Assembly: GCA_050248495.1 (NCBI GenBank)
Contig: JBFWSG010000025.1
Span: 1 to 64,000, forward strand
Direction of reading: 5' to 3'
Length of the DNA: 64,000 nucleotides
DNA from: DASYDU01 sp050248495
Lineage (GTDB): Bacteria; Planctomycetota; Planctomycetia; Pirellulales; Lacipirellulaceae
Part shown: positions 26,218 through 35,197 of the stretch, piece after piece
Position numbering within the stretch: the first letter of the stretch is position 1
Layout of the letters: every line of letters starts with the position of its first letter
Program-made: the position numbers and the translations under genes
Notes under the pieces: model-generated
Seen by the model: the letters and a program-made list of their open reading frames with translations, nothing else
The model's database searches: none
Told to the model about the DNA's origin: nothing

Positions 26218-28053
26218 GTGGACTCGCTGCGTAAGATACTCCGCGAAATCTGGGGTTACGACGACTTCCGCCCGTTGCAGGAAGCCGCGATGCGGTCGGT
26301 CGTCGAGGGGCGCGATTCGCTCGTCGTGCTGCCGACCGGCGGCGGCAAGAGTCTCTGTTTTCAGGCCCCCGCGCTCGCCATGCCGGGCCTCGCGGTGGTC
26401 GTCTCGCCGCTGATCTCGCTGATGAAGGACCAGGTCGACGCGCTCGTGGACTGCGGCGTCCGCGCGGCCTGCGTCAACAGCACGCTCACAGCGCCCGAGA
26501 AGCGCCAGATCGCGGACGACATCCGGAGCGAGCAGCTGAAGCTACTGTACTTGTCGCCGGAACGGCTGCTCACCGATCGCACGCTCGATTTTCTGCAGCA
26601 GGCGCCGTTGTCGTTCATCGCCATCGACGAGGCCCATTGCATCAGCGAATGGGGGCACGACTTCCGGCCCGAATATCGCGGACTGCGGGTATTGAAAGAT
26701 CGCTTTCCCAACGTGGCGATCCACACCTACACCGCCACCGCGACGCCGCATGTCCGCGACGACATCGTCCGCGAGCTGGGGCTGCGTGACCCGGAAGTGC
26801 TCGTCGGCTCGTTCGATCGGCCGAACCTGATTTATCGCGTGCGGCGGCGGAGCGATCTGTTGAAGCAGCTCCGCGAGGTGATCGATCGCCACGGCGAGGA
26901 GCCGGGCATCATCTACGCGATCCGCCGCACCGATGTGGAAGAGATCGCAGCCCACTTCGCGTCGCTCGGCTACCAGGCCTTGCCCTATCACGCCGGCCTC
27001 TCCGACGAAGAGCGGCATCGTCATCAAGATGCATTCATCAACGACCGCTGCCGGATCATCGTGGCCACGGTGGCCTTCGGCATGGGCATCGACAAGTCGA
27101 ACGTGCGGTACGTGATCCACGCCGCTGCGCCCAAGTCGCTCGAGAGCTACCAACAGGAGAGCGGCCGCGCGGGGCGGGATGGGCTCGACGCCGAGTGCTG
27201 GCTGTTCCACTCGGCCGGCGATTTCCAGACCTGGCGGCGGCTGCAGCAGGACTTGCCGCCGCAGGCCTTCGAAATCGCCCTGCAGCTGCTCTCCGGCATG
27301 GACGGCTTCGCCAACGGCGTGTCTTGCCGGCACAAGGCGCTCACCGCGTACTTCGGCGAGGTACTGTGCATCGAGAATTGCGGTGCATGCGATGTCTGTC
27401 TCGCAGAGCTCGATCTCGTCGACGATCCGCTTGTGCTGGCACAGAAAATCTTGTCCTGTGTGGTGCGGGTCGAAGAGCGCTACGGAGGCGATCACGTCGC
27501 GCAGGTGCTCGTCGGCTCGAACGAAGAGAAGATTCTCCAGCGCGGCCACAACCGGCTGAGCACCTGGGGGATTCTCTCCGACCACAACAAGAAATCGGTC
27601 CGCGCCTGGATCGACCAGCTCGTGCACCAATCGTTTTTGGAGAAGCACGGCGAGTACAACGTGCTGCGGCTCACCCCTGCCGGCTGGCAACTGCTCCGCG
27701 GCGAAGTTACGCCCCAGCTCCTCAAGCCCGCCAAAGAGAAATCACGTCGCTTGGCCAAAGCGGCAGTCGAATCATGGGAAGGCGTCGACCGGGAATTGTT
27801 CGATCGCCTGCGAACGTATCGGCGCGATAAGTCGCACGAGCGCGGCGTGCCGCCCTATGTCGTCTTCAGCGACGCCACGCTCCGCGATCTCGCCCGGCGA
27901 CAACCGACGAGCGGAGACGAACTACTCGCCGTGCATGGCATCGGCGCGAAAAAGTGCGCCGAATACGGCGACGACATCCTGCGTGAAATCGCCGGTCATT
28001 TGCGAAGTGCTCACGGCCGAGACGACTCGCATCCTGCTCTTCATAGCAAGTAG
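26218..28053 (+). CDS. recQ: ATP-dependent DNA helicase RecQ
   Basis: 3'-5' DNA helicase for recombination and replication-fork repair. 611 residues starting at GTG 26218. Walker A PTGGGKS at residues 39-45, DEAH at 137-140 followed by CISEWGHDFRPEY (the RecQ aromatic-rich loop), and motif VI QQESGRAGRDG. A zinc-binding region (CRHKALTAYFGE, then CIENCGACDVC), an RQC winged helix (about 410-500) and an HRDC domain (about 535-600) complete a full-length RecQ. There is no strong SD. It is a single gene, and no RecF/RecO/RecJ neighbour is present. Confidence 0.96.
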   Translation: MDSLRKILREIWGYDDFRPLQEAAMRSVVEGRDSLVVLPTGGGKSLCFQAPALAMPGLAVVVSPLISLMKDQVDALVDCGVRAACVNSTLTAPEKRQIADDIRSEQLKLLYLSPERLLTDRTLDFLQQAPLSFIAIDEAHCISEWGHDFRPEYRGLRVLKDRFPNVAIHTYTATATPHVRDDIVRELGLRDPEVLVGSFDRPNLIYRVRRRSDLLKQLREVIDRHGEEPGIIYAIRRTDVEEIAAHFASLGYQALPYHAGLSDEERHRHQDAFINDRCRIIVATVAFGMGIDKSNVRYVIHAAAPKSLESYQQESGRAGRDGLDAECWLFHSAGDFQTWRRLQQDLPPQAFEIALQLLSGMDGFANGVSCRHKALTAYFGEVLCIENCGACDVCLAELDLVDDPLVLAQKILSCVVRVEERYGGDHVAQVLVGSNEEKILQRGHNRLSTWGILSDHNKKSVRAWIDQLVHQSFLEKHGEYNVLRLTPAGWQLLRGEVTPQLLKPAKEKSRRLAKAAVESWEGVDRELFDRLRTYRRDKSHERGVPPYVVFSDATLRDLARRQPTSGDELLAVHGIGAKKCAEYGDDILREIAGHLRSAHGRDDSHPALHSK

Positions 28054-28368
28054 TCGCGTTTCAGCATCCTGCCGCTTGCATCTACCTCGCCGGCACGAGA
28101 ATTGCATCGCTAATCGTGCGGAGGAAGAAGAATCCTCGGCGTGATTCGCGGCGCGTGAGCCGATTGCCACGACAACGTCCGAGGAAAGCAGGTTGAATCC
28201 CATCATCGGGCGCACTTGAAACGTCGCTCGTGCCCGAACAACAAACGTGCTCGGGGGAACAGGTGCGCTGATTGCGCGCGGCGAATAGTTTTCTCCGTGC
28301 CGAATTGGCGCACTGGTCTTGGATAACACACGGCGATTTTTCGCGTGCTTCGAGCCAGGAGCATCGCC
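28054..28368. other. 315-base leader region between recQ and the stress cassette
   Basis: No gene is seen here. It holds the sigma-54-type promoter at 28090-28106 and then about 260 bases of GC-rich sequence that would be a long untranslated leader if that promoter is used. Confidence 0.5.
28090..28106 (+). promoter_or_regulatory. putative sigma-54 (-24/-12) promoter
   Basis: CCGGCACGAGAATTGCA has the invariant GG (28092-28093), exactly ten bases, then GC (28104-28105). It matches the consensus TGGCACG-N4-TTGC(A/T) except for the first base. It is upstream of the four-gene cassette starting at 28369. Confidence 0.55.
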
Positions 28369-29043
28369 ATGAGATTCCCAGACCGTTATTCTGCGGGGCG
28401 GAAGCTCGCTGAGTACCTTGCCCCCTATCGCCATCGCCCGGACGTGCTCGTGCTCGCGCTGCCGCGGGGTGGTGTGCCGGTGGCCTTCGAAGTGGCCAAG
28501 GCGCTCGACGCGCCGCTCGATGTCTTCCTGGTCCGCAAGCTGGGCGTGCCGGGGCACGAAGAGTTGGCGATGGGCGCGGTGGCTTCGGGCGGTGCGCGCA
28601 CGCTCAACCGCAACGTCGTGGGGCCGCTGCGGATTCCGAAACATGTCGTTGAGTACGTCGCCCAGAACGAACTGGCCGAGATCGAACGGCAACAGCTCGC
28701 CTACCGGCACGGCCGCGTCGAACCACAAATCGAGGGTCGAATCGTGATCCTGGTCGACGACGGACTGGCGACCGGTTCCACTATGCAGGCGGCCGTCCAC
28801 GCACTCCGCGAGCGTCGTCCGCAGCGGATCGTCGTGGCGGTGCCGGTCGGTGCGGCCCAGTCGTGCGCGGAGTTGCGCCACGTCGCGGACGAGGTGGTAT
28901 GCCCGCTCTGTCCGCGTCAGTTCATGTCGGTCGGCAGCTGGTACGAAGACTTCAGTCAAACTCCCGACGTCACGGTGACGACGCTGCTTGAACACGCCAG
29001 TCACGCACGGGAATCGAGGACCAAGGCCATACAAACAAGCTGA
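28369..29043 (+). CDS. phosphoribosyltransferase-domain protein
   Basis: 224 residues with the type I PRTase fold. The PRPP-binding loop is VILVDDGLATGST at residues 126-138; VLALPRGGVPVAFEVAK and RKLGVPGHEELAMGA are highly typical of the stress-associated PRTases that occur fused or next to dienelactone hydrolases and erythromycin esterases. CAGGAG is seen eight bases before the ATG at 28369. Family members lack a proven substrate. It opens a tightly spaced cassette (38-, 52- and 20-base gaps) ending at 32419. Confidence 0.9.
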   Translation: MRFPDRYSAGRKLAEYLAPYRHRPDVLVLALPRGGVPVAFEVAKALDAPLDVFLVRKLGVPGHEELAMGAVASGGARTLNRNVVGPLRIPKHVVEYVAQNELAEIERQQLAYRHGRVEPQIEGRIVILVDDGLATGSTMQAAVHALRERRPQRIVVAVPVGAAQSCAELRHVADEVVCPLCPRQFMSVGSWYEDFSQTPDVTVTTLLEHASHARESRTKAIQTS

Positions 29044-29080
29044 CGGTCGCCTGCCGCCAGCAGCAGTCGAGGTGCCCGCC

Positions 29081-29800
29081 ATGAATTCGCATGCTCCACG
29101 CGCTTCGCCCAATCACACGGGACGGGAGCGCTTCGAAAAGATTATCAGAATTCCGTTGGCCAACGGATTCTTTGAAGGTTCTCTGGCCATTCCAACGGCA
29201 GCAGTGGGCGCCGTGATCTTCGCGCACGGAAGCGGCAGCAGCCGCCACAGCCCGCGCAATCAGTTCGTCGCCGAGGTGTTGCATCGCGCCGGACTCGCGA
29301 CGCTGCTGGTCGATCTGCTCACGGAAGAAGAGGAGCAGCGCGACGCCGTCACGGCCCAGCACCGCTTCGACATTCCGCTCTTAGCCGGCCGGCTGTCCAT
29401 CGCCACCGAGTGGATGCAAATCAATGCCGCAAGGCACGACTTCCGCTACGGCTACTTCGGCGCGAGCACCGGCGCGGCGGCGGCCTTGGTCGCCTCGACG
29501 CGCGAGCGGAGCGTCGCGGCAATCGTATCGCGCGGCGGACGACCCGATCTGGCTGGCGCGAGCCTGCAACTGGTGCGTGCTGCGACGCTGTTGTTGGTCG
29601 GCGGCCGCGATGGCCAGGTGATCGACCTGAACCGTGCCGCATGCAACCAACTGCATGCGGCCGCCGAGCGCGAATTACGAATCATACCCGGCGCCACGCA
29701 TTTGTTCCCCGAGCCCGGCAAACTGGAGCAAGTCGCGGCGATGGCGGCGGAGTGGTTCGTGCGGCACCTGAGCCCGACGACGCACGCTGCCGCGCGGTAA
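29081..29800 (+). CDS. dienelactone-hydrolase-like alpha/beta hydrolase
   Basis: 239 residues. The fold markers are FAHGSGSSRHSPRN (oxyanion region), YFGASTGAAAAL (nucleophile serine), LLVGGRDGQV (acid) and GATHLFPEPG (histidine). In many bacteria this protein is fused to the PRTase coded just upstream, which supports joint action. The ATG at 29081 has GAGG upstream; the open frame before it overlaps the PRTase end. It is cytoplasmic. The substrate is unknown despite the family name. Confidence 0.88.
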   Translation: MNSHAPRASPNHTGRERFEKIIRIPLANGFFEGSLAIPTAAVGAVIFAHGSGSSRHSPRNQFVAEVLHRAGLATLLVDLLTEEEEQRDAVTAQHRFDIPLLAGRLSIATEWMQINAARHDFRYGYFGASTGAAAALVASTRERSVAAIVSRGGRPDLAGASLQLVRAATLLLVGGRDGQVIDLNRAACNQLHAAAERELRIIPGATHLFPEPGKLEQVAAMAAEWFVRHLSPTTHAAAR

Positions 29801-29852
29801 GGCGCCGCACGATCTGCAAGCGATGACACGACGGAGGAAAGGAGGCGCACCA

Positions 29853-31193
29853 ATGGCCCGGCCGCAGCGACATCCGGCACTCGAACCGGCCGCCTCCGAC
29901 GCGATCGTCGACGCCGTCCGCGGCGTATCGCACGTGCTCGACGATTGGCAGGAGCTCGAACCGCTGATGGCTCGAATCGGCGATGCCCGGTTCGTGCTCT
30001 TGGGAGAGGCCTCACACGGCACACACGAGTTCTACACCTGGCGGCGGCTCGTCAGTCAGCGGCTGATCCGCGAAAAGGGCTTCACGTTGATCGCCGTCGA
30101 GGGCGACTGGCCCGATTGTTATCGGGTGAATCGCTACGTGAAAGGATATCCCGAATCCGGCCGCAACGCCTACGAAGTGCTGCACGCGTTTGACCGCTGG
30201 CCGACGTGGATGTGGGCCAACGAGGAGGTCGTCGAGCTCGCCGAATGGTTGTACCGGTGGAACCGCACGGTGGCGCCCGAACGCAAGGTCGGCTTCTACG
30301 GGCTCGACGTGTACAGCATGTGGGACTCCATGCATGCGGTTTTGAGCTATCTCGAGCGCGAAGATGGCCGGGCCTACGCCGCCGCAATCCGCGCTTTTGA
30401 GTGTTTCGGTCCGTTCGGCTACGACGTCGATCAGTATGCCCAAGCCATGCGCTGGGCGCCCGTGTCGTGCGAAAACACCGTGGTCGACATGCTCCGCACG
30501 CTTCGCGAGCAACCGCCCGCCTACGAGCAAGACGAGCGCGAGGCCTATTTCAACGCGGAGCAGAACGCGCTGGTGGCAAGGAATGCGGAGAAATACTACC
30601 GCACGATGATCCGCGGCGACGCGACCTCGTGGAACATCCGCGACCAGCACATGGCGGAGACGCTGAGCCGGCTGGCCATGCACCATGGCCCGCACACCAA
30701 GGCCATCGTCTGGGAGCATAACACGCACATTGGCGACGCCCGTTTTACCGACATGGCCGCGTCCGGTATGGTCAACGTCGGTCAGTTGGCGCGAGATGAC
30801 CACGAGTCCGATGGCGTCGTGCTCGTGGGTTTCAGTTCGCATCACGGTACGGTAGTCGCCAGTGAAGCGTGGGGCGACGCGATGCGTGTAATGACCGTTC
30901 CGGCCGCCCGACCGGGCAGCTGGGAAGACGTGCTGCATCGCGCCGCACCGCGTGATTCGCTGCTGGTGTTCGATCGTCGCAGCCCGTTTGAGATGCTCGA
31001 GCCGCGCGGGCACCGCGCGATCGGCGTGGTGTATCGGCCGCAGCACGAGGCGTTCGGAAACTACGTCCCCAGCGTTTTGCCGCGGCGGTACGACGCGCTC
31101 GTGTACCTGGACGAAACCCGCGCCCTGCGACCATTGCACGTCGATGCGCGGTTCGAGCGGGAATCGCCGGAAACTTATCCGAGTGGAATGTAA
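29853..31193 (+). CDS. erythromycin-esterase family protein
   Basis: 446 residues. GEASHGTHEF (H55) and AVEGDWPD (E83) match the active-site His and Glu of Ere proteins, and IVWEHNTHIGDAR supplies the second catalytic histidine. AAAGGAGG precedes the ATG at 29853, which is preferred to an ATG ten codons upstream. Chromosomal members in PRTase cassettes are stress genes rather than proven resistance genes; the mycobacterial DosR-regulated protein Rv2030c joins a PRTase to this domain. Hydrolysis of macrolides is therefore possible but not the best default. It lies mid-cassette. Confidence 0.88.
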   Translation: MARPQRHPALEPAASDAIVDAVRGVSHVLDDWQELEPLMARIGDARFVLLGEASHGTHEFYTWRRLVSQRLIREKGFTLIAVEGDWPDCYRVNRYVKGYPESGRNAYEVLHAFDRWPTWMWANEEVVELAEWLYRWNRTVAPERKVGFYGLDVYSMWDSMHAVLSYLEREDGRAYAAAIRAFECFGPFGYDVDQYAQAMRWAPVSCENTVVDMLRTLREQPPAYEQDEREAYFNAEQNALVARNAEKYYRTMIRGDATSWNIRDQHMAETLSRLAMHHGPHTKAIVWEHNTHIGDARFTDMAASGMVNVGQLARDDHESDGVVLVGFSSHHGTVVASEAWGDAMRVMTVPAARPGSWEDVLHRAAPRDSLLVFDRRSPFEMLEPRGHRAIGVVYRPQHEAFGNYVPSVLPRRYDALVYLDETRALRPLHVDARFERESPETYPSGM

Positions 31194-31213
31194 TTTCGAT
31201 GGAGGGCAGTCCC

Positions 31214-32419
31214 ATGAACACGTTTACCAAAGACAATCTCCGGCAACTGGCCGGAATGAACGGCGAGTACGTCGCTTCGATCTATTTCCCGGCGACCACG
31301 GGCGCCGAACAGCGGCAAAACCCGATTCATTTCAAGAGCCTCATCCGCGCGGCGGGACAACAAATGCAGGCCCGCGGAATCCGCGAACCGGCAATCCAGA
31401 AGATGACGGTCTCCGCGCACACCCTGTTGGACCGGCCGGAGTTGTGGCGGGAACTGGCGCACGGTCTGGCGGTATTTGTCTCGCGCGATGCGCTGCACGC
31501 GTTCGCCCTGCCGTTCCACTGCGACGAGATCTGCGTGGTCGGCAAATGCGCTTACCTGTTGCCCCTGTTGGCGTGGGACTCGCACGACACGTCGTATTTC
31601 GTGCTGGCGGTAAGCCGCAACGCCGTGCGCCTGCTGCAGGGATCGCGAGCCCGGCTCGACGAAGTCGCGGTGCCGATGCTGCCGGCCGATCTGGCAACCG
31701 CGCTGCGCTATGAGGTGCGGCAGGGAACGCTGCAAATGCACTCGGGACAACCGCAAATCGGCGGCAAGGAAGGGGTTGTCTTCCACGGCCAGGGCGGCGA
31801 GGTCGATGTTTCCAAAGATGAACTGACCGAATATTTCCGCCGGATCGATCGAGCCGTGAGCGACTACTTGCAACTCCGCAGAGAGCCGCTGGTGTTCGCC
31901 GGCGTCGACTATCTGTTCCCGATGTATCAGTCGGGGAATCATTACACACACCTGGTGCTACGCTCCGTCGAGGGCAACCCGGATCAACTCGCGCCGGCCG
32001 ACCTCTGCACGCGAGCTTGGACATTGGTCGAAGGCCAGCTCCGCGAACGCGAAGAAGCCAGCGCCGAACAACATTGGAACTCGGTCGGCAGCGGCCGGAC
32101 GGCCAACCGCATCGTCGAGATTCTCGCCGCCGCCCAAGCGGGCGCGATCGAGACGCTATACGTGGAGGCCGGCGCGCGGCGGATGGGGCGTTACTTGCCG
32201 GAGTCGGCCACCGTTCGCTATGACGGCGCGCCGCAAGCCGACAGCGAAGAACTGGTGAATCAGGCGGCCGTGCTTGTGCTGCGAAGTGGCGGTGCGGTCG
32301 TTGCTATGGAGCCGAATCGCGTACCGGACGGCGGCGTCATCGCCGCAGTCCTGCGCTACGCCCACACACCGGTCGCCGTGCCGCCGATTTCCACTCACAA
32401 CGCGAGCGCGGTCAACTGA
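31214..32419 (+). CDS. bacterial archaeo-eukaryotic release factor-like protein (baeRF family)
   Basis: 401 residues resembling the baeRF3/7-type proteins, bacterial relatives of eRF1/Pelota suggested to act on ribosomes under stress. Recognisable parts are YVASIYFPATTGAEQRQNPI at the N-terminus, the central DVSKDELTEYFRRIDRAVSD and PLVFAGVDYLFPMYQS, and the C-terminal L30e-like segment with GAIETLYVEAGARRMGRYL. No GGQ loop is visible; GSGRTANRIVE lies in the C-terminal part. A strong GGAGGG lies before the ATG at 31214. It is the last gene of the cassette, 20 bases after the esterase. Confidence 0.82.
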   Translation: MNTFTKDNLRQLAGMNGEYVASIYFPATTGAEQRQNPIHFKSLIRAAGQQMQARGIREPAIQKMTVSAHTLLDRPELWRELAHGLAVFVSRDALHAFALPFHCDEICVVGKCAYLLPLLAWDSHDTSYFVLAVSRNAVRLLQGSRARLDEVAVPMLPADLATALRYEVRQGTLQMHSGQPQIGGKEGVVFHGQGGEVDVSKDELTEYFRRIDRAVSDYLQLRREPLVFAGVDYLFPMYQSGNHYTHLVLRSVEGNPDQLAPADLCTRAWTLVEGQLREREEASAEQHWNSVGSGRTANRIVEILAAAQAGAIETLYVEAGARRMGRYLPESATVRYDGAPQADSEELVNQAAVLVLRSGGAVVAMEPNRVPDGGVIAAVLRYAHTPVAVPPISTHNASAVN

Positions 32420-32430
32420 TCGGCGGAACG

Positions 32431-33087
32431 CTATTTCGCCTCTTTGACCATGTCCGCAAACTCTTTGCGGAACTTCTCGACCTTCGGCCGGATCACGTAT
32501 TGGCAGTATTGCTGGTTTGGGTTCAGCGCGAAATACTCCTGGTGATACTGCTCGGCCGGGTAGAATTTTTCAAACTTTGTGATCTCGGTGACGATCGGAT
32601 CTTTGAACGTGCCCGAGGCGTCGAGCTGCTTCTTGTATTCTTCCGCGAGCTTCCGCTGGGCCTCGGTGTGATAGAAAATCGCCGAGCGGTATTGCGTGCC
32701 GACGTCGTGCCCTTGTCGGTTGAGCGTCGTCGGGTCATGGGTCTCCCAGAACACCCGCAGGATGTCGGTGAATGAAATCTGCGCGGGGTCGTAGGTCACT
32801 TGAATCACTTCGGCGTGGCCCGTTTTGCCGCTGCAAACTTGCTCGTAGGTCGGATTGACCAGCCGGCCGCCGCTGTAACCGGAGACAGCCGACTTCACGC
32901 CTTTCAAGTGATCGAACACCGCTTCGGTGCACCAAAAGCAGCCCGAGCCGAGCGTCACCTGCTCGAGGTCTTTGCTGTCAGTCGATTCTGCCATCTTCGT
33001 TTCCTCTGCGCGGACGACGGTCGCTGCCAGGCATCCAAACACTGCAAAAGCCCCCGCCGCGCCGATCGCAATTTGAGAGAGTTTCAT
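32431..33087 (-). CDS. msrA: exported peptide-methionine (S)-S-oxide reductase
   Basis: 218 residues. MsrA reduces methionine sulfoxide in oxidised proteins. The active-site motif GCFWC places the catalytic cysteine at residue 50, and NQQYCQY near the end holds a resolving cysteine. A signal peptide (IAIGAAGAFAVFGCLAATVV, cleavage likely after VRA) places it in the periplasm or envelope, unlike the usual cytosolic enzyme. Start at 33087 is taken because it gives a normal signal peptide. It is 26 bases behind the PQQ-like gene and probably in one operon with it. It converges with the stress cassette (11-base gap). Confidence 0.94.
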   Translation of the reverse strand: MKLSQIAIGAAGAFAVFGCLAATVVRAEETKMAESTDSKDLEQVTLGSGCFWCTEAVFDHLKGVKSAVSGYSGGRLVNPTYEQVCSGKTGHAEVIQVTYDPAQISFTDILRVFWETHDPTTLNRQGHDVGTQYRSAIFYHTEAQRKLAEEYKKQLDASGTFKDPIVTEITKFEKFYPAEQYHQEYFALNPNQQYCQYVIRPKVEKFRKEFADMVKEAK

Positions 33088-33113
33088 GCTAATACTACGC
33101 GAGCGGGCAGACA

Positions 33114-34931
33114 TCAGTTTCCGGCAGCTGTGGACGTTTTGGCCGCTTCGGTCGGAAGTTCGTAGCAGGCGATTTCCTCGCCGTTGCGGACAAACAGCCG
33201 ATTCCCTACCAGCGCCGGGTGGTTCCAGGTCTTGCCCGAGATGGATTCAAATTCGCCGAGCACTTCCGGCTGTTCGCCGCCGATGCCCACCAGCGACACT
33301 TCGCCGCGGGCACCGAGCACGACCAGCGCGTCGCGATCCGCCAAGAGCAGCACCTGGCCATGACCGTAGCGTCCCTTCTTCCAGAGCCGCTCGCCCGTTT
33401 CCAGATCGAGCGCCGAGAGGATGCCGTCGTCCAGACCGTAAATCTTTCCCTTGTGCGTTACGAGGTCGTTGAAATTTGGGCGGATGCGATTGGAGACCCA
33501 GACCTCATTTGCCGCCCAATTTTCGCCGTCCTGTTTCAGTTCGAGCAAAGTCAGCCCCGGTTCCAGGGCCACCAACACTTGGTTGCCGGAGAGGACACGA
33601 GGTTGCAGCATCGGGATCGCCATTTCGCCGCCGTTGGGGACTTCCCACAGCAATTTGCCGTCGTCGAGGGCAAACGACCGCAAGGCCTGCGAGTCGTGCA
33701 TCAGGATTTGTCGCACGCCGTCGAATTCCGCCAGCTGTGGCGAGCTGTACGTATCTCCGCCCGCCGGCGACTTCCATTTCAAGTCGCCCGACGCCGTGTC
33801 GTACGCAAGCAGCCCGTCGGAGTCCTTGCCCGGCGCGAAGACAATCACCACTCCATCGACCACCAGCGGCGACACGGCGAAGCCCCACTGCGGCACGGCG
33901 GCCTGCGCCTCTTGAACCAGGTCGTGCGACCAGAGCAGCTTTCCAGTGGCCGCATCCAGGCAATTGAAATTTCCCTTGCCGCCCAGCGCATAGATTTTGC
34001 CATCGGCGAACGTGGGGGTACCGCGCGGGCCGGCGCCCGACAGGCTCTCATGGAAACGGACCTTGTCGGTGTGGATCCAAACTTCCTTGCCCGTGGCGGC
34101 ATCGTAGCAAGCGACAACCTCGTCGTCGTTGCGCTGCTCCTGTGTCACGACGTGCCCATTGACCACGATCAAGCTCGACCAACCGGGGCCCAACCGCTGC
34201 CGCCAGATCTTTTGCGGCGACTTTGCCCTCCAATCGAGCGCGAGTCCGTTACCGTCCACCACGCCATCCCGCGCTTGCCCGCGAAAGCTCGGCAGGTCGC
34301 CTGGCTGAAGAGACCAGGCCGCCAGCGTGATACCCGGCTCTCGCGCGTTCGCTTCCGATTGATGACTGGTCAGAAAAACTTGTTCCGATGTAGGATTCCA
34401 GCGCCAGGCATATTCGCTGTGCTGGGAGCCGTCCAAGCCATCGAAGCGGACGAGGGTGAAGAAACCGAACACGCACAGGGTCGCTAGCCACAACCCAGCC
34501 ATGCGCACCCGCGCCGTGAGACCGCCAAACTTGCAAATCGCCAGCCACACCATCCCCACGGTCAATACCCACGGCAACACGGCCAGCAAAATCGCCATGA
34601 CGCCGATCGTCTGGTCGGCCAATTTGAGCATGGCCACCGAACCGATCACGAACACGGCCACGGCATACCACCGTTCGCGCCGACTCAACTGACGGCGCGA
34701 GAGCCACCAGATGGAACAGCCCAAGAGCAGCAGGACGTGCATCGCCAGCCGGCTCACGAACCGCATGCCGCCGGTCATCGAGAGCCCTTCGCACACGAAA
34801 TAGGCGGCCCAGAACAGGGTCAGCATCAGCACCGCCGGCCACAGCCGCGGCATCGTCGAGGAGGCCCACTCCGGCCTGGTGGAGGGTAGCTCCGCTACGG
34901 AAGAAGGTGCGGAAGACAATTCAGTCGCCAT
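33114..34931 (-). CDS. membrane-anchored PQQ-like beta-propeller protein
   Basis: 605 residues. Four hydrophobic helices lie in the first 170 residues (LWPAVLMLTLFWAAYFVCEG, LAMHVLLLLGCSIWWL, WYAVAVFVIGSVAML, MAILLAVLPWVLTVGMVWLA), then a propeller from about 205 with blades such as YDAATGKEVWIHTD, CLDAATGKLLWSHD, YDTASGDLKWKSP and ALDLETGERLWKKG. The opening DLPSFRGQARDGVVDG is the planctomycete version of the propeller start. It may present an electron or substrate binding domain outside the membrane. Operon with msrA downstream. Confidence 0.88.
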   Translation of the reverse strand: MATELSSAPSSVAELPSTRPEWASSTMPRLWPAVLMLTLFWAAYFVCEGLSMTGGMRFVSRLAMHVLLLLGCSIWWLSRRQLSRRERWYAVAVFVIGSVAMLKLADQTIGVMAILLAVLPWVLTVGMVWLAICKFGGLTARVRMAGLWLATLCVFGFFTLVRFDGLDGSQHSEYAWRWNPTSEQVFLTSHQSEANAREPGITLAAWSLQPGDLPSFRGQARDGVVDGNGLALDWRAKSPQKIWRQRLGPGWSSLIVVNGHVVTQEQRNDDEVVACYDAATGKEVWIHTDKVRFHESLSGAGPRGTPTFADGKIYALGGKGNFNCLDAATGKLLWSHDLVQEAQAAVPQWGFAVSPLVVDGVVIVFAPGKDSDGLLAYDTASGDLKWKSPAGGDTYSSPQLAEFDGVRQILMHDSQALRSFALDDGKLLWEVPNGGEMAIPMLQPRVLSGNQVLVALEPGLTLLELKQDGENWAANEVWVSNRIRPNFNDLVTHKGKIYGLDDGILSALDLETGERLWKKGRYGHGQVLLLADRDALVVLGARGEVSLVGIGGEQPEVLGEFESISGKTWNHPALVGNRLFVRNGEEIACYELPTEAAKTSTAAGN

Positions 34932-35197
34932 CGTCGTCTGCTCGTTTTGTCGAGCGGCGCACAGGCCGCAAATCTATCGGACGAAGCCAAATTTTATCTC
35001 TCATGCGTCGCGTTGCACAGCAGGCGAGCTACCGCCGGAACCGCGACAAATCAAGCCAAAACGCCGGCATTTGGCGGCTATTTTGGCGAAACCTTCTGTG
35101 GTAGCGTTTCGTAGAAGAGGGTCGCGTCGGCAGGCTGTCGACCGACCTTCCCTCTGGACGCCCCTTCCTGCAACCCCCCCTGCCCTTGGAGATCATC

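Noticed and set aside
29853..31193. Macrolide resistance gene
   Set aside because: Catalytic residues fit, but the cassette context is that of stress-type chromosomal relatives; resistance is not shown.
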